A stretch of 27,142 nucleotides of DNA from CAIMDX01 sp041652155 (GTDB taxonomy: Bacteria; Patescibacteriota; Minisyncoccia; Minisyncoccales; JAQTVQ01). Positions 5,258-13,300 of the stretch are shown here, piece by piece. The notes under the pieces are model-generated. The model worked only from the letters and a program-made list of their open reading frames with translations, ran no database searches and had not been told where the DNA came from. How positions within the stretch are numbered: the stretch's first letter is position 1; every line of letters begins with the position of its first letter. The DNA lies in the NCBI GenBank assembly GCA_041652155.1, contig JBAZHV010000013.1, forward strand, positions 1-27,142, in the 5' to 3' direction. The position numbers and the translations under genes are program-made.

Positions 5258-7096
5258 TTACTGGTATCCCTTGGCCTGGAGATGGAAGAGCTTGGCGTAC
5301 TCGCCGTTCTGTTTCATCAACTGGCTGTGGCTCCCCTGCTCCGCTATTTTGCCATCCTTAAAAACAATAATGTTCTGGGCCCGTCTCACGGTTGAAAAAC
5401 GATGAGAGATCAAGATCAATATTTTCTTCTCGGCTTCTTTGATTATGGTCTCGAATATTTCTTCCTCGCCTTTGGGGTCGATGCTTGAGGTTGGCTCGTC
5501 CAGTATGATGATCTCCGACCGGCGGAAAAGAGTGCGGGCGATGCCTATTCTTTGCCATTGTCCGCCCGAAGGGATGACCCCTTTTTCAAAATCGGGAGAA
5601 AGCGGATTATCGTAGCCCAAAGTTAATTTTTCAATATAGCTATGGATGTCGGCCGCCTTGGCAGACTCTTTTATTCTTTCCGTATCGTCCATCCGGGAGA
5701 TGTCTCCATAACCGATCGATTCTTTTACGGAGAATGGATATCGGCCAAAATCCTGGAATAGAACCGCGATGTTGCGCCAAAGATCTTCACGGTTCAATTT
5801 TTGGATCGGCTTGCCATCGATAAGTATCTGGCCTTTTTGAGGATTATAAAAACGGCATAACAATTTGACTAAAGTGGATTTTCCCACGCCGTTCTCCCCG
5901 ATGATCGCCACATTCTCGTTGGCCTCGATCTTGAAACTGACCCCCTTTAATATCCACGGCTCTCCGTCTTTATAACGGAACCAAACATCTTTAAACTCAA
6001 TACCGCCGGGCATGCCTTTTCTGATCTCTTCATGCCCCTCCCCTTCTTGCTCTACAACCTGCGGTTTCAGATCAAAGAACCAAACCAGATCGCTGATATA
6101 AAGATAATTTTGATAAGACTTGAGCAAAGAATTGACCAGCCCTGACAGATTAGTCTGGAACGAATTGATCGCTCTTAAAGCCATCTGCATCGATCCAAGC
6201 GTGATCTTTGCCAGCAGCACCTGGGCGGCAAAATAAACTCCGACCAAAAATCCGAACAGGCTCGGCAAAATGCTTGTTGCTATGCTAATATTGGTTTTTC
6301 TTTTCTCCAATTCTATCTTCTTTCCCCAAGATGCTTCCTGGGCATCTTCCATCATTTTTAAAAAGAAGGGCGGAAGAGCCAGTATTTTCAGCTCTAAAAC
6401 GTTTATCGGCCTCAAAAGATAAGAAGAAAGCCAGTTCCACAGCTTATATTTTTTGCTGATCTTTTCGCTCAAATTGTAATGTTCTTTGATAAATTTGGCA
6501 TTGGCGATAAAATTGGGAACCGAAACCAATACGATCAAAAACGTGACGGCTGGATTGACCGAGACGATCAGCAAAAGACTGGATGCGAGGCCCATCAAGC
6601 TGCTGAAAAAACTGGCCAGCGTTACTATCATCTCCCAGGCGCAATTGGAAACATCCCTTTGTATTTTGCTGAACCTGTTCTTGAAAGAAGAATCTTCTAT
6701 CGTCTCTATATCAAGCTCCGATATCTTCTGGGCCAGCATATTTTCCAGCTTGGCCGAAAATATCCTGACGGCTTTAAAATTAAAATAGGCGTCCAGCTTG
6801 GAAAGAACGAGGGCGGAAAACTCAATGGCGGCCTTGATAAGAAGCAAAGAAATTATGACATTGAGAGAATCGCGCCATAACGGATTGCCGATATTGGATA
6901 TCAGGCTGTCGAGAATAAGCTTTTCCAGATATAAGGACGGAAAGACTATCAATCCTACGAGGATATTGATCAGTAACACCCAAAAAACCAGACCGAGGTG
7001 GATCTTCCATAATATGGCAAAAGCCTTGGTGAAAGAAAAAAAGAAGCGGCCAAGGCTGCCCGGATGTTTGTCTTTGTTGTTGTTCCGGCTGGACAT
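5258..7096 (-). CDS. ABC exporter, fused membrane and ATPase domains
   Basis: A 612-residue half-transporter of the MsbA/LmrA type that would work as a homodimer. The transmembrane domain (about 25-340) has hydrophobic helices at 33-55, 76-100, 155-200 and 270-300. The ATPase domain (about 365-605) has all motifs: Walker A GENGVGKST (400-408), Q-loop Gln448, signature SGGQ (510-513), Walker B IIILDEP with Asp533 and Glu534, and H-loop His565. No motif is missing, so it is probably an active exporter. The substrate (lipid, peptide or drug) cannot be told from sequence. It is transcribed leftward from a probable leaderless promoter, divergent from the toxin-antitoxin pair, and ends against the tandem hairpin array. 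Confidence 0.94.
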   Translation of the reverse strand: MSSRNNNKDKHPGSLGRFFFSFTKAFAILWKIHLGLVFWVLLINILVGLIVFPSLYLEKLILDSLISNIGNPLWRDSLNVIISLLLIKAAIEFSALVLSKLDAYFNFKAVRIFSAKLENMLAQKISELDIETIEDSSFKNRFSKIQRDVSNCAWEMIVTLASFFSSLMGLASSLLLIVSVNPAVTFLIVLVSVPNFIANAKFIKEHYNLSEKISKKYKLWNWLSSYLLRPINVLELKILALPPFFLKMMEDAQEASWGKKIELEKRKTNISIATSILPSLFGFLVGVYFAAQVLLAKITLGSMQMALRAINSFQTNLSGLVNSLLKSYQNYLYISDLVWFFDLKPQVVEQEGEGHEEIRKGMPGGIEFKDVWFRYKDGEPWILKGVSFKIEANENVAIIGENGVGKSTLVKLLCRFYNPQKGQILIDGKPIQKLNREDLWRNIAVLFQDFGRYPFSVKESIGYGDISRMDDTERIKESAKAADIHSYIEKLTLGYDNPLSPDFEKGVIPSGGQWQRIGIARTLFRRSEIIILDEPTSSIDPKGEEEIFETIIKEAEKKILILISHRFSTVRRAQNIIVFKDGKIAEQGSHSQLMKQNGEYAKLFHLQAKGYQ

Positions 7097-7103
7097 AAAT
7101 TGG

Positions 7104-7133
7104 ATTCTATCACTTTTTACGCCGGACGGGCAA
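7104..7133 (-). promoter_or_regulatory. Predicted ABC exporter promoter
   Basis: On the minus strand: TTGCCC (7133-7128), 18-bp spacer, TAGAAT (7109-7104). The ATG at 7096 is 7 nt past the -10, so the mRNA is probably leaderless. Confidence 0.5.
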
Positions 7134-7162
7134 ACCAGCTATGCCGGGATTGAGGACCAACT

Positions 7163-7191
7163 TTGACATTTGTTAATCTAAAGTATATACT
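7163..7191 (+). promoter_or_regulatory. Toxin-antitoxin promoter
   Basis: Consensus TTGACA (7163-7168), 17-bp spacer, TATACT (7186-7191). The ATG is 6 nt further, so the predicted start of transcription is the start codon. This is the best promoter in the window. Confidence 0.8.
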
Positions 7192-7197
7192 TTAGAT
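7176..7197. promoter_or_regulatory. Perfect palindromic operator of the toxin-antitoxin pair
   Basis: A 22-bp perfect palindrome (half-site ATCTAAAGTAT) that covers the -10 box and ends on the base before the antitoxin ATG. RelB/DinJ antitoxins bind such sites through their ribbon-helix-helix domain, so this is the expected autoregulatory operator. Confidence 0.8.
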
Positions 7198-7473
7198 ATG
7201 AAAACTATCATCAATGTAAAAACGGACAAAGACGTGAAAGAAGAAGCTCAAAAATTAGCTAAAGATCTCGGGCTGTCTTTGAGCGCCGTTGTGAACGCTT
7301 ATCTTAAGCAGTTTGTCCGGACCCGCCGGGTTGATTTTTCGATGGCTCCATCAATGTCCCCTGCTCTGGAAAAATTGCTGGGAGGGATCGAACCGGACAT
7401 AAAAAAGAACCGCGATCTGTCTCCCGCCATGTCTTCCAAAAAAGATATCGATGATCGCCTCTCTTCTCTATGA
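7198..7473 (+). CDS. RelB/DinJ-family antitoxin
   Basis: A 91-residue protein. The N-terminal ribbon-helix-helix (MKTIINVKTDKDVKEEAQKL, then the helix LGLSLSAVVNAYLKQFV) matches the RelB/DinJ family. The C-terminal half is polar and proline-containing, as expected for the disordered toxin-neutralising tail. It begins directly after the operator palindrome with no leader or ribosome binding site. Its TGA stop overlaps the toxin start in an ATGA tetranucleotide, which implies coupled translation. It neutralises the downstream toxin and represses the operon by analogy with known family members. Confidence 0.9.
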   Translation: MKTIINVKTDKDVKEEAQKLAKDLGLSLSAVVNAYLKQFVRTRRVDFSMAPSMSPALEKLLGGIEPDIKKNRDLSPAMSSKKDIDDRLSSL

Positions 7474-7730
7474 CAGTTTATTTCCATAAAAATTTTGAAA
7501 AAAGCTATAAGAAGCTTAAAGGCGCGGATAGAAAAAAGACCAAAGACCGGTTGGAAATATTCATAAGCGATCCCTTCGACAGCCAGCTGAATAACCACCC
7601 CCTGAAAGGGAAATACGAAGATTATCGAAGCATCAACATCTCGGGCGATCTGCGCGCTATTTATAAATATATAAACGATGGTGAATGCGTCTTTGTAGAG
7701 ATTGGCACGCATAGCGAGCTATATTCATAG
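7470..7730 (+). CDS. YafQ/RelE-family mRNA interferase toxin
   Basis: An 86-residue protein of typical YafQ length. The family pattern is clear: NNHPLKGKY around His43, YRSINISGDLRAIY with Asp60 and Arg62, and IGTHSELY with His81 and Tyr85. These align with the histidines and acidic residue used by YafQ for ribosome-dependent mRNA cleavage. It follows the antitoxin with a 4-nt overlap. No key residue appears lost, so the pair is probably functional. Confidence 0.9.
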   Translation: MTVYFHKNFEKSYKKLKGADRKKTKDRLEIFISDPFDSQLNNHPLKGKYEDYRSINISGDLRAIYKYINDGECVFVEIGTHSELYS

Positions 7731-7733
7731 CAA

Positions 7734-7760
7734 CTAAAAACCGCCGGTGAGGCGGTTCTT
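7734..7760. terminator. Terminator between toxin and HU genes
   Basis: AACCGCC (7739-7745), GGTGA, GGCGGTT (7751-7757). On the minus strand the stem is followed by TTTTTAG, so it best fits termination of the HU gene. On the plus strand the tail is only CTT. Confidence 0.7.
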
Positions 7761-7779
7761 AGCTGTATCGAAATAAAAA

Positions 7780-8052
7780 CTATCTGACGGCGTCTTTCAA
7801 GCCTTTTCCGGCTTTGAATTTAGGAACGCTCATGGCCGGGATGCTCAATGCTTCTCCGGTCTTCGGATTGCGTCCTGTGCGGGCCGCTCTCTTGGAAACT
7901 TTGAAGGATCCAAAACCGGTCAAAGTTACCTGGTCTCCTTTGGACAAAGCCTTGGTGATCTCATCAAGGATAATATCAATGGCTTCGTTGGCTTGAGTTT
8001 TGGAGACGGCTAATTTTTTAACTAATGCTTCAATTAAATCTGGTTTTGTCAT
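7780..8052 (-). CDS. hup: HU-type nucleoid protein
   Basis: A 90-residue DNABII protein of standard length. The N-terminal helices (MTKPDLIEALVKKL) are followed by the core FGSFKVSKRAARTGRNP, which contains the DNA-binding arm with the family signature, and the C-terminal helix KFKAGKGLKDAV. HU bends and compacts DNA as a dimer, and host factors of this family also assist site-specific recombination. It appears monocistronic, with a terminator downstream and a leader of some length upstream. The leader holds a direct repeat (AGGTTTGTTTT, seen on the plus strand at 8053-8063 and 8075-8085). Confidence 0.95.
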   Translation of the reverse strand: MTKPDLIEALVKKLAVSKTQANEAIDIILDEITKALSKGDQVTLTGFGSFKVSKRAARTGRNPKTGEALSIPAMSVPKFKAGKGLKDAVR

Positions 8053-8180
8053 AGGTTTGTTTTTAAAATGTTTAAGGTTTGTTTTAATTTATGCTTTGGC
8101 TGGATATTTTACAGCTGACGTCGACCTTTTAAATTGTTATCCAATTTGATCTCTCGCCTGCCGCCTTGCGGACGGCCTTG

Positions 8181-9707
8181 CTACTTGGCGTATTCGGTGA
8201 TCCTCAATTCTCTTATCACGTTTACTTTTATTTCTCCAGGATATTTCAATTCTTCCTGTATCTTCTTGGCTATGTCCCTGGCCAATTTATGGGCGGCCAG
8301 GTCATCTATCTCTTCCGGTTTGACGAATACTCTTATTTCTCTCCCCGCCTGTATCGCGAAAGCGTTCTTAATGCCGCCGAACGAGGTGGCGACTCCTTCC
8401 AATTCCTCCAAACGTTTCAAATAATTTTCAAGAGTGTCTTTGCGGGCGCCGGGTCTGGCTCCCGATATCTGGTCGGCGACCTGCACGATGATCGCCTCGA
8501 TGGTTTCATAAGGATACTCCTCATGATGCGATCTCATCGCAGAAATGATCGTTTTGTCTATCTTGAACTTCTCCAAAATCTTGACCCCAATATCAGTATG
8601 AGACCCTTCAACCTGCCAGTCAAGGGCTTTGCCTATATCGTGCAACAATCCTGCCTTCTTGCAAACAGCTATATTCGCGTCCAATTCCGCCGCCAAAGAG
8701 CCGGCCAAACGGGAAACTTCCATCGAATGCAAGAGCACATTTTGTCCGTAACTGGTCCTGTAATGCAAACGGCCCAATACTTGTATCAGCTTTTCCGGCA
8801 GATCCAGAACTTCCGTGTCATATACCGCGGCCTCTCCCGCTTCTTTCACCTTTTTAGCCACTTCGCCTTGGGCCTTTTCTATCTCGGCCTCAATGCGCGC
8901 CGGCTGGATACGCCCGTCTTTTATCAATCTTTCCAAGGCGATCTTCGCTATTTCGCGCCTTACGGGATTGAAGCAAGAGACTATCACTGTTTCGGGGGTT
9001 TCATCGACTATCAGTTCCACTCCCGTCATTTTCTCCAGCACCCTGATGTTCCTTCCTTCTTTGCCGATGATCCTGCCTTTGATCTCTTCGGAGGGCAAGG
9101 TTATTGAACTGGTCGTAAGCTCCTGCGATTGAGGCAAGGCAAATCCTTGAATGGCTTGGGCCAATATTTCTTTAGCGCGCTTATCGAACTGTTCGCTGCC
9201 CCTCATCTCCAATTTTCTGATGCGGCTGACTATATCCGCTTGGTACTCTTGCTCTATTTTTTCCAAAAGTTCGTTCTTCGCTTCTTCTCCGGACAAACCG
9301 GCGATCTTTTCAAGGCTGGTGACAACCTCTTTTTTCATTCCCTCCACGCTTTCTTTTATTTCCCTCACTTTCTCTATTTTTTGGACAAGGTCTTTCTCTT
9401 TTTTCTCAAATTCTTGATACCTGTTATCTAAAATCTCTTCTCTTTTTAAAAGAAGGTTCTCCGTTTTAATAGCCGATTGCTGGCGGACTTCGACATCGGA
9501 AAGCACTCTTTTCTCCAATTTATCGGCCCTCTCTTGGGCTTTTGCCAAAATATCGTTGGCTTCTTTCCTGGTCTGAATAAGCTTTTCTTGGAGCTTGGAT
9601 TCTATATTTCCCGCTCTTCTGCGGGCGATGGACTGGCGGACATAATAACCGGCGGCAAATGTTGCGGCAAGACCTCCTGCTGTCAACAAGATCGAGATTG
9701 GAGTCAT
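8181..9707 (-). CDS. rny: Ribonuclease Y
   Basis: A 508-residue, full-length RNase Y. It has an N-terminal membrane anchor (about 3-25), a long coiled coil (about 30-190, rich in E/K/Q), and a KH domain with GRIIGKEGRN (211-220). The HD domain contains His327 (LLHSMEVSRLAG) and the His356-Asp357 pair in GLLHDIGK, with HHEEYPYE and QVADQISGARPGAR further on. It is an endonuclease that starts mRNA decay at the membrane. Conserved motifs are intact. It stands alone, about 128 bp upstream (in the minus direction) of the HU gene. I found no strong promoter. Confidence 0.96.
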   Translation of the reverse strand: MTPISILLTAGGLAATFAAGYYVRQSIARRRAGNIESKLQEKLIQTRKEANDILAKAQERADKLEKRVLSDVEVRQQSAIKTENLLLKREEILDNRYQEFEKKEKDLVQKIEKVREIKESVEGMKKEVVTSLEKIAGLSGEEAKNELLEKIEQEYQADIVSRIRKLEMRGSEQFDKRAKEILAQAIQGFALPQSQELTTSSITLPSEEIKGRIIGKEGRNIRVLEKMTGVELIVDETPETVIVSCFNPVRREIAKIALERLIKDGRIQPARIEAEIEKAQGEVAKKVKEAGEAAVYDTEVLDLPEKLIQVLGRLHYRTSYGQNVLLHSMEVSRLAGSLAAELDANIAVCKKAGLLHDIGKALDWQVEGSHTDIGVKILEKFKIDKTIISAMRSHHEEYPYETIEAIIVQVADQISGARPGARKDTLENYLKRLEELEGVATSFGGIKNAFAIQAGREIRVFVKPEEIDDLAAHKLARDIAKKIQEELKYPGEIKVNVIRELRITEYAK

Positions 9708-9909
9708 ATTTCAGATCGAATGATTGGTACACCGTATGAATTTTCAACCCTCTTCGAACGCGTCATTCCCTATCGTTGATATTGCTCCCTGCTTTTCTTT
9801 TTTATTTTGAACGAAAAATTAACCGATAAAAACATTTTTAAAATTGAAGCAGAAAAGAATAAATATGCATATTAGATACCAAAAATTCAAGATTGTTGTT
9901 AAACGAATT

Positions 9910-10142
9910 TATAATAGACCGCCCTCCGCAGCAAGCTTCGGACGCCTCCGCCATAGACTCAATGCGGACCGCGGACAAAAGCTTAAGAATGAGGGCGACC
10001 GCTATAACGGGCTTATAGGCGCGGCGGAGCCATCGATAGTTCGCGACGGCGGCCGCGTGCTCACGTATTTGGCAGCCGCCTCCGCGTTAAAAAGCGAAGG
10101 TCTTGCCCGATCGAATAAATTGATTTCTGCGGAAATTATAAC
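9910..10142. ncRNA. Candidate structured RNA in GC-rich island
   Basis: A GC-rich island stands out from its AT-rich surroundings and holds no credible protein. Hairpins include CGCTATAA/TTATAGGCG (10000-10021, one bulge) and CGCGGC/GCCGCG (10020-10025 with 10052-10057). The two edges each carry a promoter-like element. On the plus strand TATAAT lies at 9910-9915. On the minus strand TTGCCC (10163-10158), a 17-bp spacer and TATAAT (10140-10135) face into the island. I found no RNase P, tmRNA or SRP RNA landmarks. Strand and identity are unknown. Confidence 0.3.
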
Positions 10143-10165
10143 AAAAAAGCCCTTGCTGGGCAAGG
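10143..10165 (-). terminator. Intrinsic terminator (second after giant gene)
   Basis: On the minus strand CCTTGC, CCA, GCAAGG is followed by GC and T6. It lies about 160 nt past the stop of the giant protein gene, behind a first hairpin, and overlaps the minus-strand promoter-like element at the island edge. Confidence 0.6.
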
Positions 10166-10238
10166 ACTGGACTGGACTGCGGGGAATTAGGCCGCCTTTT
10201 ACAATTTTAAGACGGCGCCTTGCAAGCTTGGCAATCCA

Positions 10239-10271
10239 AAAATATGCACAGGCGACACCTGTGCATATTTT
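10239..10271 (-). terminator. Terminator of giant surface protein gene
   Basis: AAAATATGCACAGG and CCTGTGCATATTTT are perfect 14-bp arms around a 5-nt loop, starting about 34 nt past the stop codon. On the minus strand the stem ends in a run of T. Confidence 0.8.
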
Positions 10272-10304
10272 AGATAGAGGAGAGAGATAGGTTAAGCTGA
10301 ACAG

Positions 10305-13300
10305 TTAGAACGGCGTCTGCTCTTTCCAAACCGGCAAAGGCAGAACGACGTCTCCCGTGGCGCTTCCTCCGCAATCGGAGCCTGTGACCTTAAGTTTGAA
10401 TATTCTATCTTTTTCCGGCGTCAAAAATCTGATCTGCGGATTCGGCGAAGATACGGTGGTGCTGGCTTGGAAAGAATAATCTGTCCCTTCTGTTCCGGGA
10501 AAATACCAATTATAGGTCGCCGAAGTGTCTTGGCAAGCCTGATAGTTGTTGAACGAATCGAAGCATACGCTGCAAGCCCAATCCGACCCGTCCGGACTGA
10601 CCACGGGAGAACCGGTCCCCTTCCAGCAAACCGGATAGCAAGGATCTTCCGGATCGCTCACGTTCGCGGTTGAACAAAACTGCACGTCTTCGTTGATCAT
10701 AAGAGCCAATTTATCCCACGCCAATTTGACCATTGGATAATGCTTTGACGGCGTGCTGAATGACGGACCGGCAACCCAATCGCTGGTGCAGGCGTCCGCC
10801 TGGTTGCAAGCCTTCACCCACCAATAGTAGGTCGTATTATAAGCCAGTTGGCCGGCAGAAGGAGATATCTTCACAGGGACGGGGAAAGAGACGTCCGTAC
10901 CCGAAGACTCGTTACGACCTTCCGCAAGAACATCGATCACCGGACTGGCGGCATTGACGTCATTTGTTGCGCTCACTCTAAGCTGATAGCTCTTGAGGGG
11001 ATAACTGCCCGGGTCATCGTATCTCCAGATGACAAAAGGCGAACTGTTATTGCCGTCCTCTCTTAATGTTTCTCCGTCAAAATAGCAGCTGCAATAATTG
11101 GCGGATATTTGATCGGGAGAAATAAGGTTGGTGATCGTCGGAGGGCTGGCAAAAGAAAGAGTGGTGGTCACTTTGTAATTCGAAGTTCCGCAAGAAGACC
11201 GATTGGCGCAATTAAAGCTGATCCAGCCCATATTCGTGTCTCCCCAAGCCCAGCCCGTAAACTCCTTGGCGAGATTATTCAAAGACACTCCATAAGGGGA
11301 AGAGTCCGAAGCGGTGCCGCTCAACCTTATCCAGCCGTCCCAGCCATCGCCGGCGGCCAAAGCTTTGGCCCAGCCCGAAACGGCATAGGTAGTAAGAGAC
11401 ATTCCGGCTTCGCAAGTTCCTGAAGGACAGCCAGACAGATCGGAAGAATTAAAACTTATCCAGCCGGCGTATTCGGACCAAGCATAACCGGAAATAAGGC
11501 CGGTCTCCTCATTCATATCGATCCCGTAATCATTAACGGCAGTGCCTATGTTTTTGCAAGAAAAACTGATCCAGCCAACGTTCTCCGACCAAGCCCAGCC
11601 GGCCATATTGTGATCGGCGCAAGCGACAGCCGACTCTTCGGCGAGCGTGCCAATGACGGCGGCACCGTAACCGCTGATATCTTTGTACCCCACTACGAAA
11701 TGAGTGGCATCCAAGGAGGCGACGGAAGGGTTGGTCGAACTGTTAGGGCTAAAAACATAACTTGGCTCGAAACTGATGCTGGTGCCTGAAATAGCGCCGA
11801 CGATAGTAGTTCCCCACGAACTATTGCCAAAATCTTCATAGGCTATTGCAAAATGGGTGGAGTCCAACATTGAGGTCGAGATCTCGTAAGCGGTCGACGA
11901 AGAAAAAGGATACTCCAAACCGTAAGTAATATTGCCGGAAGAAACAGTCCCGACTATGGCTTTGCTGGGACTGCCCCAATCGACATAAGCTATTACAAAA
12001 TGGGAGGGATCGATGGACGCGACGGACATATGGGCGGCGCCGTTCCAACTATAAGTGCCGAAAACTCCCGCGTTAAAAACGTTTGGCGATCCGTAAGAGA
12101 TGACGTTACCGGAAGAAATAGTGCCGGCGACGGCAACGCCATCCTCGTTGGAAGGATACTGATAAGCTATTACGAAATGAGCGGAATCCAGATAAGAAAC
12201 AGAAATATAGTTAGTATTTGTCGCATTAAATACGTACTCCGAACCGTAAGAGATAACATTGCCGGAAACTGCGCCAATGATGGCGCTGCCGGTAGTCCAA
12301 TTATCGTTGTAGGCGATCACGAAATGGGTGGAATCTAAGGTAGAAACGGAAACATAGCAGGTACTCGCCGGATTAAAAAGATATTCCGAACCGAAGGAAA
12401 TAGCCGAACCGGAAACCGTGCCAATAACTGCGGCGCCGAGAATAGAGGAATTTACATAGGCCACTACGAAATGGGTGGAATCCAGCAAAGATACCGAGAC
12501 ATAGCTATAATCATTCCTTAATTGATAAAAAACATATTCCGAACCGTAGGTAACAGTACTTCCCGAGACCGTGCCGATAACGGCTGTACCGTAATAGCTG
12601 TTCCCGGCGTCCGAATAGGCGGCTACAAAATGGGTCGAGTCAATACGGGCTATCGAAACATATCCGGTCGATGCCGGATTAAAAACATAGGCCGAATCGT
12701 AAGGAACGACCGTACCGATGACAGAGGCTCCCTGATTAGCATTGCTCGAATCCCTATAACCTATCGCGAAATGGGTGGAATCCAAAGCGGCGACAGATAC
12801 ATATTCAACTGCCCCTGTATTGAAAGTCCCCTCTGTGTAATAGGAAATATCGGATCCCGAAACAGTGCCGACGATCGCTCTTCCGTAACCGGGCGAGCAA
12901 TCATGATAGCTCACTACAAATTGGCTTGAACTTAGGGATGAGACAGTAACATAATAATTATCCGCCGGATTAAAAACGTATTTGGATCCGTAGGTGATAG
13001 CGCTACCCGAGACTGTGCCGATCATTGCCGTACCATAGCCGCTATTCCCGCCGTCTTTGAAGGCCACTACGAAATGAGTGGAGTCGAGGGCGACGACATC
13101 ATTATAAACGCTTATATATCCGCCCGTGTTATTATATACATATTGCGATCCGAAAGAAATTGTTGTACCGGAGACAGTGCCGATGATCGCGGTGCCATTA
13201 CCGCTTGTGCTGTCCCTGTAAGCCACTACGAAACGGGTGGAACTTAGGGAGGAAACGTTAGTATTACCAGTCGCCGCCGGATTAAAAACATACTTCGAAC

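Noticed and set aside
7471..7473. UGA as a sense codon (code 25)
   Set aside because: TGA ends the antitoxin frame in a normal ATGA overlap, and no gene needs UGA read through.
8166..9107. Open frame of 313 residues on the plus strand
   Set aside because: It lies entirely antisense to rny, which has all family motifs. The translation is rich in F, Y and R, as expected of a shadow.
9910..10142. RNase P RNA, tmRNA or SRP RNA
   Set aside because: I looked for the GAGGAAAGTCC and ACAGAAA landmarks of RNase P, the tRNA-like end of tmRNA and the GGAAGGAAGCAG-type SRP loop. None is present on either strand.
9844..10290. Open frame of 148 residues on the plus strand
   Set aside because: It has low-complexity basic composition, no family pattern, and runs through two terminator hairpins. 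A structured RNA island is the better reading.
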